Origin: Myxococcus fulvus
GTDB taxonomy: Bacteria; Myxococcota; Myxococcia; Myxococcales; Myxococcaceae
Direction: 5' to 3'
Assembly: GCF_900111765.1 (NCBI RefSeq)
Contig: NZ_FOIB01000020.1
Location: 1-64,000 of the forward strand
DNA length: 64,000 nucleotides
Part shown: in pieces, positions 17,814 through 25,833 of the stretch
Layout of the letters: each line of letters opens with the position of its first letter
Position numbering within the stretch: the first letter of the stretch is position 1
Notes under the pieces: model-generated
What the model saw: the letters and a program-made list of their open reading frames with translations, nothing else
What the model was told of the DNA's origin: nothing
The model's database searches: none
Program-made: the position numbers and the translations under genes

Positions 17814-18368
17814 TCAGCCCGCCTTGCGACGGAGGTGGAGCGCCTGCACGCCGGACTTGAACCGCTGCGTCGAGAGGAGCTCGAGCTGCCGCGCGCTCGA
17901 CAGGCCATGAAACAGCGTCGGCCCGCGGCCGCTGATGATGGGATGAACGACGATGCGGTACTCGTCGATGAGCCCCCACTCCTCGAGCGCAGCCGCGAGC
18001 TTGGGCGCGCCGACCAGGACACCCCGCTCGGTCTTCGCCTTCAGCGCCAGGATGGCCTCGCGGAGGTCACCCTCCACCTTGACCGTGTTCTGCCACGGGA
18101 AGTCGCTCCGCGAGCCCGACACGACATACTTCACCTTCTCATCGAGCCGCTGCGCCCACTCGCGCATCGCGCGCGGCGCCTGTTCGTCGCGTGCCACCGC
18201 GGGCCAGGCGCCCTCCATCAGCTCGTAGGTGTTGCGCCCGAAGAGCATCGCCCCGCTCTGCTCCATGCGCTGCCTCCAATAGTCGTGCAGCTCGTCGTCC
18301 GCGATTCCCTGGGTGTGATCGATGCACCCGTCCAGCGTCACATTGAGACCGAAGGTGAGGAGGCCCAT
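17814..18368 (-). CDS. RibD/DHFR-fold family protein
   Basis: 184 residues from the ATG at 18368 (MGLLTFGLNVTLDGCI). It matches the dihydrofolate-reductase-like RibD C-terminal family: FGRNTYELM, VKYVVSGSRSDFPWQNT, GVLVGAPKLAAALEEWGLIDEYRIVVHPIISGRGPTLF. Members bind NADPH; most bacterial stand-alone copies have no assigned substrate. A second, diverged member lies at 43582-44175. Convergent with the SDR gene, 14 bp apart. Confidence 0.85.
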   Translation of the reverse strand: MGLLTFGLNVTLDGCIDHTQGIADDELHDYWRQRMEQSGAMLFGRNTYELMEGAWPAVARDEQAPRAMREWAQRLDEKVKYVVSGSRSDFPWQNTVKVEGDLREAILALKAKTERGVLVGAPKLAAALEEWGLIDEYRIVVHPIISGRGPTLFHGLSSARQLELLSTQRFKSGVQALHLRRKAG

Positions 18369-18504
18369 GGCGTGGGACTCTACGAGAAGCGCGCCCACCG
18401 CGCAGCATTCCGCCGCGTCGACGCACTGCCCCATCCCCGGAGGGCCCAGCCGCCCCCCCTTGCGAAGCGGGCGCGGGACGGAGCTCGGGGAGTCGCTCCA
18501 TGAA

Positions 18505-19971
18505 TCAATCCCAGTCGCCCGGCAGCGACGACAGCAGGTCCTTGATGCCATCGAGGATTCTCCGCGCGCTGGGCTCTCCTTCGACCCGCTCCCCGACACT
18601 GTCGGGGGCACTGTCAAAGCCGAGCTCGTTCTCGGAGCCCTCGATTCCGATAACGCCCTCGACGACCAGATCCGTTCCGTCGAAGACCTGCACGGCATGG
18701 GCCCTCTTCGAGGACAAAGGCCGCGAGAGGTCGCACGACCAGAGGCGCCTGCGGAGCTCCGAGGCGAGGAAGGAAGGGGCGACGGCCGCATCTCCTCCCT
18801 GGGCGTCCAGGGTCATGATGACCGAGTCGGTGCGGGCGTCGCCTTCGGCCTTCTCGAGGTCGCCATTCGCATGCACCCGGAGCCACAGTCCCGGCCGTTT
18901 CTGCAGCCGCAGCAGGAGCGGATTGCCTTTGCGTGAGCGCTTGGGAATGCCCGGCACCGCCAGAGCACTTTCGAGGTCAGCGTCGCCGAGGTCGTGGACG
19001 ACCAGGTCGCCCTGCGAGGTGCCCACCGCGACGAAGCGGTCATTCGGAGACACGCTCAGGCAGGAGATGTCCCTCGGGGACACCTTGCATGGCAGCACCC
19101 CGAGCACCCGCCCGCTACGACTCGAAACGAGCGTCACGCCCTCCGGGCCGCTGGCCGCGAGCCAGCGCGTGCTCCGGGCCATCGCCAGCAACGTTTCCTG
19201 ACCGTGGCCATACCCCAGGATCTCCGAACTCCAGTCCGCCCCACCGGTCTCGTGGTCCCACCTGTAGAGGCGCGGCCGGACCACCTCGTCATCCCGGTTG
19301 AGGCGCGACTTCACGCCCACCACACGAGGCCCCCTCGGCAACACGAAGCCCGGTCCGAGGGCCTCGTCCCGCGCTCCCTTGAACCGCGAGAGCTCCTGTC
19401 CTGTCCGCGCATCGAGCACCACGAGGTCCCACTCGAAGAAGCACCACAGCTTTGTCCCGTCGTCGGAGAGCGACAGGCCACAGGTGGGCTCGAACGTGTG
19501 GATGTCCTTCAGGAGCGGCTTCGGAGTCGAGCCCGGCGTCCACGACCAGACCCCGTCGCCATTGGCGGCATGGCCCGCCCAGTACACGACGCCGTCCGGA
19601 GAGACCACCAGCGCCTTGGGACGCGCCGCCAGGGGTGCGCGCTCCAGCGCCCTGCCGGAATCCAGCGCGTACACCCGGGCGACCCGGTCCTCGAAGGTCG
19701 CGACCAGCAGGTTCCCCGTCGGGAACAGCCGGAGCTTGTCGAGCCCCTCGGCGACCGTGAATGCCGCCAGGGTCCGCGCGACCGCGATGTCCCATATGCG
19801 GACCGTGGAGTCCTCCGCCGCCGCCGAGACGAGCCGGGACGAGTCCGGGAGCCAGTCCGCGGCGAGGATGGGCGTGGAGTGGCCCTCGAGCTTCGTGCTC
19901 GGCCTGCGAAGGTGTCTGTCCTGCTTCACGGTGCGCCTGCCTCCACCTTGTCCTCCTGGCGTGAAAATCAC
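18505..19971 (-). CDS. WD40-repeat protein
   Basis: Up to 488 residues from a GTG at 19971. A GTG at 19929, with GGAGG 8-12 nt upstream, is a plausible real start and would drop 14 residues. A clear WD40 unit begins LEGHSTPILAADWLPDSSRLVSAAAEDSTVRIWDI; later units are divergent (SPDGVVYWAG, SDDGTKLWCF, SVSPNDRFVAVGTSQGDLVVHDL). It is therefore probably one 7-bladed propeller followed by a charged tail. No signal peptide; likely a cytoplasmic scaffold. The IS66 relic ends only 8-50 bp upstream of the start, so its promoter may have been altered. Confidence 0.75.
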   Translation of the reverse strand: MIFTPGGQGGGRRTVKQDRHLRRPSTKLEGHSTPILAADWLPDSSRLVSAAAEDSTVRIWDIAVARTLAAFTVAEGLDKLRLFPTGNLLVATFEDRVARVYALDSGRALERAPLAARPKALVVSPDGVVYWAGHAANGDGVWSWTPGSTPKPLLKDIHTFEPTCGLSLSDDGTKLWCFFEWDLVVLDARTGQELSRFKGARDEALGPGFVLPRGPRVVGVKSRLNRDDEVVRPRLYRWDHETGGADWSSEILGYGHGQETLLAMARSTRWLAASGPEGVTLVSSRSGRVLGVLPCKVSPRDISCLSVSPNDRFVAVGTSQGDLVVHDLGDADLESALAVPGIPKRSRKGNPLLLRLQKRPGLWLRVHANGDLEKAEGDARTDSVIMTLDAQGGDAAVAPSFLASELRRRLWSCDLSRPLSSKRAHAVQVFDGTDLVVEGVIGIEGSENELGFDSAPDSVGERVEGEPSARRILDGIKDLLSSLPGDWD

Positions 19972-19978
19972 GCTGACC

Positions 19979-20226
19979 GTAACCGACCGACGACCGGCGT
20001 GCAGGGGGTGGACCCATCCGTTCGCGCGGCGTGGTAGCCGCGACCGGAGTGGCGGGTTGCAGCGGCTTGCGTGGAGGCAGGAGGAGTCGGGGGCGGAGGA
20101 CGGTCGCCAGCGGTGAGGTCACCATTCGTCCAGACGAGTCGCGGGGTGACTCCCAAGTCTCATCAGCACGTCGGCGAGGCAGGCCTCGGGATTGACGCCG
20201 TTGGCCTCGCAGCAGGCTGCGTCATC
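19979..20226 (-). mobile_element. relic of an IS66-family element (end plus TnpC C-terminus)
   Basis: The plus strand at 19979 starts GTAACCG, matching the terminal repeat at 1681 at 17 of 21 positions. Inside, the minus strand from about 20225 to 20125 reads CCEANGVNPEACLADVLMRL, then SHPATRLDEW and a stop. This is the conserved C-terminal segment of IS66 TnpC (family form: CEANGVNP...L.DVL.R....HPA.RIDELLP..W), with a premature stop replacing the LLP region. All the rest of the element is gone. It abuts a partial LysR copy. Confidence 0.75.
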
Positions 20227-20338
20227 CCGACTTACAGGACTATCGATGTATCGACCGGACTGAATGATCTCGATGCAGTCCTCGCCGTCGCGCGCAGGAG
20301 TTCGTTTCGCGGCGCTGTCCTCGATCTCGGGATGTTGC
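20222..20338 (+). pseudogene. 5' fragment of a LysR gene (partial duplication of the gene at 10252)
   Basis: The sequence from about 20222 to 20338 is near-identical to 10233-10343. It includes upstream CAGGACTATCGATGTATC and codons for GLNDLDAVLAVARRSSFR and LDLGM (the other copy reads GLNDFDAVLAVARRSSFR). Similarity stops abruptly after LDLGM, and an unrelated sequence follows. It is a truncated, non-functional copy bordered by the IS66 relic. Confidence 0.8.
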
Positions 20339-20441
20339 CCGGCCTTGAGTCATCGCACCCAAGCCCCAGGCTCTCGTTTGGTGGTGCCGCCGAGGACTGT
20401 GGTGGCGCCGAGCATGCGGCCCAGCGCTCGCGGATACCGCG

Positions 20442-21662
20442 TCACCCCATCTCGTGTGCGCGCCCTGGCTCGGAAACAACACGAGGCAAGACCACCGTGA
20501 AGCTGGACCCCACCATCGGCGTGCTCTCCACGGAGATGTGCCCGCCCAGCGCCTCGACCACCTGCCGGCAGATGAACAGCCCGATTCCGAGCCCGCCGTA
20601 GTGGCGCTCCGAGACAGCGCGCTCGAACTTTCCGAAGAGCCGCGGAAGGGCCTCCGGCGCGATGCCGATGCCCTCGTCTCGAACCGTGATGCGCGCGTGC
20701 TCCGCGTCGGCGGCCAGGACCACGCGGATGGGTTTTCCCGCCCCATACTTCGCTGCGTTCGTCAGCAGATTGACCACCACCTGACCGAGCTGGAACGCGT
20801 CCCACTGGCCTGAAATGGGGCCTTCCACCAACACCTCGACGTCACAACCGGCCTGGTGGAATATCTCCCGCAGTCGCTCGACCGCCTCCCGCACGACGCG
20901 AACGAGGTCGACGTCGGTCAGGTCCAGCTGCAGCTTGCCCGCGGTGATACGGCTGACATTCATGAGACTGTCGACCAGCTCCGACAGCCGCGACACCTGG
21001 CGCTGGGCGCCGAGCAGTCGGCCCTTGACCCGGGTCAGGTCCTCCGGAGGCAGCGCGCGCGCCATGAGCTCATGCTGCAGGCGCAGTGAGGTCAGGGGCG
21101 TCCTCAACTCGTGGGCCGCCACGGTGAGGAACTCGTCGCGCAGACGCACCGCCTCCTGGGCCTCGCTCCGGGCACGGCGCTCCCGCGCGAGCAGCTCCGC
21201 GTCGTTGATGGAGATGACGGCCTGTCCCACGGCCACCTGCAGCAGATAGCGGTCCTGCTGATTCGGGAAGTCCTCGCGTGCGCTCCCCACGACCACGACG
21301 CCCGTGCCTGTCGCCAACCCTTCGGGGTGAAGCAGGAACAGCCGCAGCGAGCCGGGCTGAAGCGGGTGGGCCACCGACCACGGCGTGTTGCTCGGAGCCT
21401 CCCTGCACCAACGCTGACAGGCCTCGCGAACCACGTTGGCGGGCACCGGGGGCCAATGCGTCTCGGCCCGAGACTCCCCCGCGGCAACGTCCATGCTCAC
21501 GCAGACGACATCGGGCCGGAGCACGTTGCGGAGCACATCCACCAGACTCGAAGCGACGAAGGCCGGCGGCAGCCCTCTCCAGAGCGCCGGTAGCGTGAGC
21601 AGCGCGGCGAGGTCGCGGGCTTGCCGACGCAGTTCTTGCAGCTCTTCAGAAGGTCCGGGCAC
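20442..21662 (-). CDS. sensor histidine kinase (GAF-like input, HisKA, HATPase)
   Basis: 406 residues from a GTG. There is no transmembrane segment, so it is a cytoplasmic sensor. Residues about 30-155 form a GAF-like input domain. The H-box AAHELRTPLTSL carries His184. The ATPase has NLLTNAAKYG, DEGIGIA and GGLGIGLFICRQVVEALGG. It lies 47 bp downstream of a MEDS-domain gene on the same strand, and the two are probably co-transcribed, giving a sensor pair. No response regulator is adjacent, so it may signal to an orphan partner. Confidence 0.9.
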   Translation of the reverse strand: MPGPSEELQELRRQARDLAALLTLPALWRGLPPAFVASSLVDVLRNVLRPDVVCVSMDVAAGESRAETHWPPVPANVVREACQRWCREAPSNTPWSVAHPLQPGSLRLFLLHPEGLATGTGVVVVGSAREDFPNQQDRYLLQVAVGQAVISINDAELLARERRARSEAQEAVRLRDEFLTVAAHELRTPLTSLRLQHELMARALPPEDLTRVKGRLLGAQRQVSRLSELVDSLMNVSRITAGKLQLDLTDVDLVRVVREAVERLREIFHQAGCDVEVLVEGPISGQWDAFQLGQVVVNLLTNAAKYGAGKPIRVVLAADAEHARITVRDEGIGIAPEALPRLFGKFERAVSERHYGGLGIGLFICRQVVEALGGHISVESTPMVGSSFTVVLPRVVSEPGRAHEMG

Positions 21663-21709
21663 GGGCTGGGCGAATCGGTGCAGGCGCCACGCGGGAGAGA
21701 GTCTCGCCC

Positions 21710-22330
21710 TCAGGCGGTGCGCGCTTGAAGGTCACGCAGGAACTCGTGCGGAGGGACAAAGAAGGGGTTCTCATGCAGCATCCCCCCGATGAGGACCATG
21801 GGATGGGTGCGCAGCACATCCATCATCGTGGCGGCATCGAAGCGCTGGACGTCGTACACACACACCGCGGGCTGCTTCTTCTCGTTGAGGAAGTCGTTGA
21901 CCCGGGCTTCGTACGCGATGAGCTGCTCGACGCCCGACCGCTTCTCGAGCGCCCACTCCATATGCCCGATGATGCGCATGCGAGGATAACCCGCGGCCTC
22001 GCTCTGGGTGATGGCCTGCTCGAAGAGGGCGAACATCGAATCGGGGTCGAAGCCCCCGTCCTTGAGGTAACCATGTTCCCAGGTCAGCACCTCGAGCTGG
22101 CCGCTGGCGCAGCACCCCTCCACGTCGATTCCCGTCGCCTTGAGGTTCTCGACATGGTCGTCGACCAGGCGAGGGTCCGTGACGTGGAGCGCCTTCTCGC
22201 CGCTCGTCAGGCCCTCTTGGATGAAAGGCGCGAGGACCCGGTATTCCTCCTGTGCGCCATGGAAGAAGGCGCAGGCATGAAAGTGGGGATCGAGCCGACG
22301 TCCCCCAAGCGTCACGGGGCGAGATTCCAT
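21710..22330 (-). CDS. MEDS-domain (DcmR-like) sensory protein
   Basis: 206 residues from the ATG at 22330; a TTG-started extension upstream is less likely. It matches the MEDS domain (methanogen/methylotroph DcmR sensory domain): HFHACAFFHGAQEEYRVLAPFIQEGLTSGEKALHV at the start, and RMRIIGHMEWAL, AYEARVN and AVCVYDVQRFDA later. MEDS resembles a RecA-like fold and often sits beside histidine kinases. Here it precedes the kinase gene, so it probably senses a small hydrocarbon-type ligand or modulates the kinase. Confidence 0.85.
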   Translation of the reverse strand: MESRPVTLGGRRLDPHFHACAFFHGAQEEYRVLAPFIQEGLTSGEKALHVTDPRLVDDHVENLKATGIDVEGCCASGQLEVLTWEHGYLKDGGFDPDSMFALFEQAITQSEAAGYPRMRIIGHMEWALEKRSGVEQLIAYEARVNDFLNEKKQPAVCVYDVQRFDAATMMDVLRTHPMVLIGGMLHENPFFVPPHEFLRDLQARTA

Positions 22331-22544
22331 GGTGTCGGACCTGTCGAGGAAAAGAGGGGGCAAAGGCCAGTAGGGGCCAGGGGCGCCCGGGCACTCCTAT
22401 ACTACCGGGTAGGCCTCCCCAACGATTCCCTCAAAAACGTGGGATTGCCTCCTACCCAAAGGGCGTCAGCAGCGACGACCCGACCCCGCGTCCTGCCAAC
22501 CAGCCGAGCCCGGTAGCGCCGCGTGTGGCAGCGCCCCTCACGGG

Positions 22545-22680
22545 GATGGGCCAGTCCTCGAGAGCGCGGCTGGGTCCGTCGTGCGATGGCCTTGATACGA
22601 GCCATGTTCTGCTCGCCCCACTCCCCCAACGGAAGGAGTGCGGTGTCGAGCGAGTGGCCCAGCTCTGTCCGGGCTCGGCT
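22545..22680 (-). pseudogene. C-terminal relic of an HxlR-type regulator
   Basis: A minus-strand frame reads TELGHSLDTALLPLGEWGEQ followed by NMARIKAIARRTQP. The LTxLGxSL...L..L..WGE pattern is the C-terminal helix of HxlR regulators. The N-terminal DNA-binding part is missing; its place is taken directly by the start of the oxidoreductase relic on the other strand, which suggests one deletion removed the 5' ends of two divergent genes. Confidence 0.5.
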
Positions 22681-23115
22681 CCATGGGGGTCGCGCTGGCT
22701 GGGGCCATCCTCGACGCCGGACACCCGACCACGGTGTGGAACCGCCCCCCGAAAAGGCCGCACCGCTGTTGGCGAGGGGCGCCATCCAGCGCCGCGACAT
22801 CGAAGCCGCGCTCGCCGCGAGCCCGCTCGTCATCACCTGCCTGAAGACCTACGACGCCACGCTTCAGGTGCTGGCCCCCGCCGCATCCACGCTGGCGGGC
22901 CGCACCCTCGTCACGTTGAACTCCGGCACACCCGCCAGCGCTCGCGGCCGGGCCGAGTGGGCCAGGCGCCATGACCTCCGCTTCCTGGACGGTGCGGTGA
23001 AGAACGTCCCGGACGCGGTGGGAAAGCCAGACACCCTGCTGCTCCACAGCGGCGACGAGGCGGTCTTCGACGAGCACCGGGCGACGCTGAAGGTGCCCGG
23101 CGGAGACACCTGGCC
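22665..23115 (+). pseudogene. relic of an NAD(P)-binding beta-hydroxyacid dehydrogenase/imine reductase-like gene
   Basis: The frame starting near 22665 reads SGLGSMGVALAGAILDAGHP and then TTVWNRPP, the Rossmann start of the 6-phosphogluconate/3-hydroxyisobutyrate dehydrogenase superfamily. After a C-run near 22745-22751 the sense continues one frame over as EKAAPLLARGAIQRRDIEAA, then VITCLKTYDATLQVL, TLVTLNSGTP, and ends around KVPGGDT. One base appears lost in the C-run. The first residues and the whole C-terminal half are missing. Together with the HxlR relic this is a dead regulator/oxidoreductase locus. Confidence 0.7.
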
Positions 23116-23322
23116 TGAGTCCCCAAGTCCAAGCAGTCCCAGGCAGACGAGCCACACCCCTCCCGGCGCCCCTCGTCGCCTGGCCCTTCCCAACGAAGCA
23201 AGGACTCGCTCGAGAAGAACCGTTCTTCCCTGAAGGAGGGCTGGGTGGGGGAGCAGCTCAGCGGAACGAAGCAGCTGAGGCGCATGTAGCGCCGCGCTCA
23301 GGGTCGCGGTGCGTCTCCAGCG

Positions 23323-24300
23323 CTACCAGTGGATCTGTGGCACGTCGATGACGGGTACCAACCTGTGGTCGCCGATGCTGGGCTCGAAGATGTCCTGCAA
23401 TGGCAGTGAGGCAGTCTCGATGGTGTCGAGCGTGGTCATCGCGCTGGGATAACAGGTGCGCACGAGAAGGTCCCCCTTCTCCGCCTTGGCCAGCACGACC
23501 ACCACATGGTCTATCGGGGCATCGCGATAGTCGAACCCGGCAATCAGGTTCTCACCCGCATCGTACTTTCGCGTGCGCTCTTTGAGCGTCCCCTTGTTCC
23601 GGAGCCTCTGGGTCTTATCGAAGTTCTTGACGTGCCTCACCGCCGTCTTGGAAAAGACACCGACGGTCTTGCCGGGATCTCCCGGGTTGAGCATGAGATG
23701 CGACAGCGCCATCTCACCGGCCTTGGAGTACAAAGCGGCCGTCAGATGCATGACCATGGACTCCGAATCCGGGAACATGGAGTGGCTGCTGGTCTTCTTG
23801 CGCGCGGGTTGGATGACGGGGCCACGGCTGACGAACTTGTTGAACAGCTTGATCGACCCCGAGGCCTTGTCCATCACATACTTGTGCCCGTCCATCAGCA
23901 GCGAGGGCAGAGCTGTCGGGCTCACATCCACTTCCAAAGGCTTTCCACTGCCGCCATCGGGCAGCCTCCTCACGTAGGCCTGGGTGATGTCGGGTCCTCG
24001 CAGTTCGGCGCGCGCGGGCAGGCCGGTGCGCTCGTTATAACTCTCATCGGGCGCCAAGCGCTCTTCATCCAGGTAGACGCTGCCCTCGGCGAGCGCCGAC
24101 ATGTTGGATGGGGAGTAGGTCGTGAGGGGCGCGCTGGCCTTGGGGAACAGGTGCGCATCTCCCTGGCCCAGTTGCTTGTCGAACAGGTGCATGTGGGCAT
24201 GGGACGAAGTGGTCGTCGGTTGCTGTGCGAGCAACTCAATGACGGTTGAGTAGTTCAGCATATTCTGTCTCACCAGGTTCAGCAGTACGGTCACCTTCAT
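23323..24300 (-). CDS. hypothetical 325-aa protein, possible effector or toxin-like
   Basis: Not recognised. The start at 24300 has GAGGTG 7-12 nt upstream. No signal peptide or membrane segment. The first 40 residues are helical; the middle is Ser/Thr/Pro-rich with KYVMDKASGSIKLFNKF; the last 100 residues alternate strands and helices and include DHVVVVLAKAEKGDLLVRTC followed by YPSA. That last pattern resembles the final strands of small RNase-toxin (BECR-fold) domains, but this is only a resemblance. It lies 198 bp downstream of the TfuA gene on the same strand, separated by a perfect hairpin. Confidence 0.55.
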   Translation of the reverse strand: MKVTVLLNLVRQNMLNYSTVIELLAQQPTTTSSHAHMHLFDKQLGQGDAHLFPKASAPLTTYSPSNMSALAEGSVYLDEERLAPDESYNERTGLPARAELRGPDITQAYVRRLPDGGSGKPLEVDVSPTALPSLLMDGHKYVMDKASGSIKLFNKFVSRGPVIQPARKKTSSHSMFPDSESMVMHLTAALYSKAGEMALSHLMLNPGDPGKTVGVFSKTAVRHVKNFDKTQRLRNKGTLKERTRKYDAGENLIAGFDYRDAPIDHVVVVLAKAEKGDLLVRTCYPSAMTTLDTIETASLPLQDIFEPSIGDHRLVPVIDVPQIHW

Positions 24301-24321
24301 GTGTCACCTCGGGAGCGCCCA

Positions 24322-24343
24322 GGCCAGAGTGCCGCCTCTGGCC
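24322..24343 (-). terminator. 8-bp perfect hairpin between the TfuA gene and the 325-aa gene
   Basis: GGCCAGAG at 24322-24329 pairs exactly with CTCTGGCC at 24336-24343. It sits 22 bp before the 325-aa start and 156 bp after the TfuA stop, so it may end the YcaO/TfuA transcript or regulate the next gene. Confidence 0.45.
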
Positions 24344-24498
24344 AAAGGCATGCGGCATCGCCGGCCTGGAACGCCGAACGATTCGTGGAACCCATCGCGG
24401 CAAGTCGCCGCGTCTCATCGATGCGGGGGAGCCCCCCAACCCGGGCAAGCTCTAACTCGCAGGCTGCGGGGACGTAGCGTCAGGGCGACCCCTGTGGC

Positions 24499-25833
24499 TC
24501 ACCCTCGCTCACTCGAATAGACATACTCACGCAGCGCCGCCCGCCGCAGGAGCGCCGTGCTGTCGAAGCCCGCGGCCCGTGCATGCCGTTCGAGGTCCGG
24601 CGGGATGGCACTCCGCAGGTGCTCCTCGAAGTACCAGCGCCACAGCGCCTCCTCGGTCAGCCCGACCCCGGACAGCTCCGGCTCCTCCAGGCACCGTGTC
24701 GTCAGCACCCGCCGCTTGTCCTCCGCGCGCGCCAGCAACGCCCCCAGCGCCCCTGTCGTACGCAGGTGGTCCGCGAGGCACCGCTCGGCATCCGACGCGA
24801 ACATCGTCCGCACCCACCGCACCAGGGCCTCGTCATGGAAGAACGACTCGGACCGCTCCAGCCGCTGCGAGTCGAGCCAGCGCTGGAGGTCCGCCCCCTC
24901 GAAGAGCCCCCGCTCGCGGCGGAAGTCCTCGATTGTCTGCCGCGACACTTCCGGCGGAACGACCCGTCCCATCCGCCGCGTCAGCTCCAGCGCGAGCGCC
25001 CGGCCCAGCGCGCCCTGCCAGGCTTGTTCGAAGCCTCCCGACAGCCGCAGTTCGTCCAGGAGGTCCTCGCGCGCGCCCGCCAGCTCCGGCGCTCCGGGTG
25101 TTCGCCGCTCCGTGCGGCTCTCCATGGCCACCCACGCGTCCGTCCGCTCGAACGGGGGCGGAGGACGCGAGGTTGCTGGCGGCGCCTCCAGGTGCGCCCG
25201 CATCACCCGCAGCAGCGAGAGCGCGTCCCGCTTCTTCTGGTCCACCCGCCCCCCTGGCAACCAGCCGCGCAGGGCCTCCAACGCCTCCCGTGAGGCCCCC
25301 TCCCCAGCTGCCCCGGCCAGCACGCGCGGCCAGACGCGGTCCGGATAGAACAGGGCCTTGGCCACCCGCACCAGCGTCTGATGCAACGCGGGCCCGATGA
25401 GCCCCTGGGCCTCGGCGGCCTTCAGCGTGGCGCGGACGTTGACCATCGCCTCGGACAACGGACGAAAGCCATCCTCCCCCGGCCCATGCACCACCGCGAC
25501 CTCGTCGTCGTCTTCCAGCTCGCCCCGGTGGAAGGACTCGAAGATGTCGCCCACGCCCACCATGCCGAACACCGACAGCTCCGACGCCCGCAGCGCGCCC
25601 ATGCTCGAGGCGCCGAAGACGGCGATGCCCTGGGACAGCGCCCAGAGAATCTCCTTGTGCCAGATGGAGGGCACGCGCTCGAAGTACCCGTCGATGATGC
25701 CAATGGCCGAAGGCCGCTCCAGCGCGACGCGATACACGTCTCCCTGCGCGGCGGGAGGCAGATAGATGGCGTCCAGTTCGGCGCGCGCCTCCGCCACTGG
25801 GAGCGTGGGGCCCGTGAAGACATACATCGTCAT
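24499..25833 (-). CDS. TfuA-like protein, partner of YcaO
   Basis: 444 residues. The N-terminal 180 residues are TfuA: YVFTGPTLPVAEARAELDAI, LPPAAQGDVYRVA, IDGYFERVPSIWHKEILWAL, GIAVFGASSMGALRASEL. The C-terminal 260 residues are a mostly helical extension rich in Arg and Glu, longer than in stand-alone TfuA. In characterised systems (methanogen McrA, thioviridamide-type peptides) TfuA helps YcaO install a backbone thioamide, apparently by supplying sulphide. Its start overlaps the YcaO stop by 4 bp, so the two are translationally coupled. Confidence 0.9.
   Translation of the reverse strand: MTMYVFTGPTLPVAEARAELDAIYLPPAAQGDVYRVALERPSAIGIIDGYFERVPSIWHKEILWALSQGIAVFGASSMGALRASELSVFGMVGVGDIFESFHRGELEDDDEVAVVHGPGEDGFRPLSEAMVNVRATLKAAEAQGLIGPALHQTLVRVAKALFYPDRVWPRVLAGAAGEGASREALEALRGWLPGGRVDQKKRDALSLLRVMRAHLEAPPATSRPPPPFERTDAWVAMESRTERRTPGAPELAGAREDLLDELRLSGGFEQAWQGALGRALALELTRRMGRVVPPEVSRQTIEDFRRERGLFEGADLQRWLDSQRLERSESFFHDEALVRWVRTMFASDAERCLADHLRTTGALGALLARAEDKRRVLTTRCLEEPELSGVGLTEEALWRWYFEEHLRSAIPPDLERHARAAGFDSTALLRRAALREYVYSSERG

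Noticed and set aside
24244..24498. Search for a small RiPP precursor peptide between the TfuA and 325-aa genes
   Set aside because: Short frames here have no leader-like sequence, ribosome site or core-like repeats; only the hairpin stands out.
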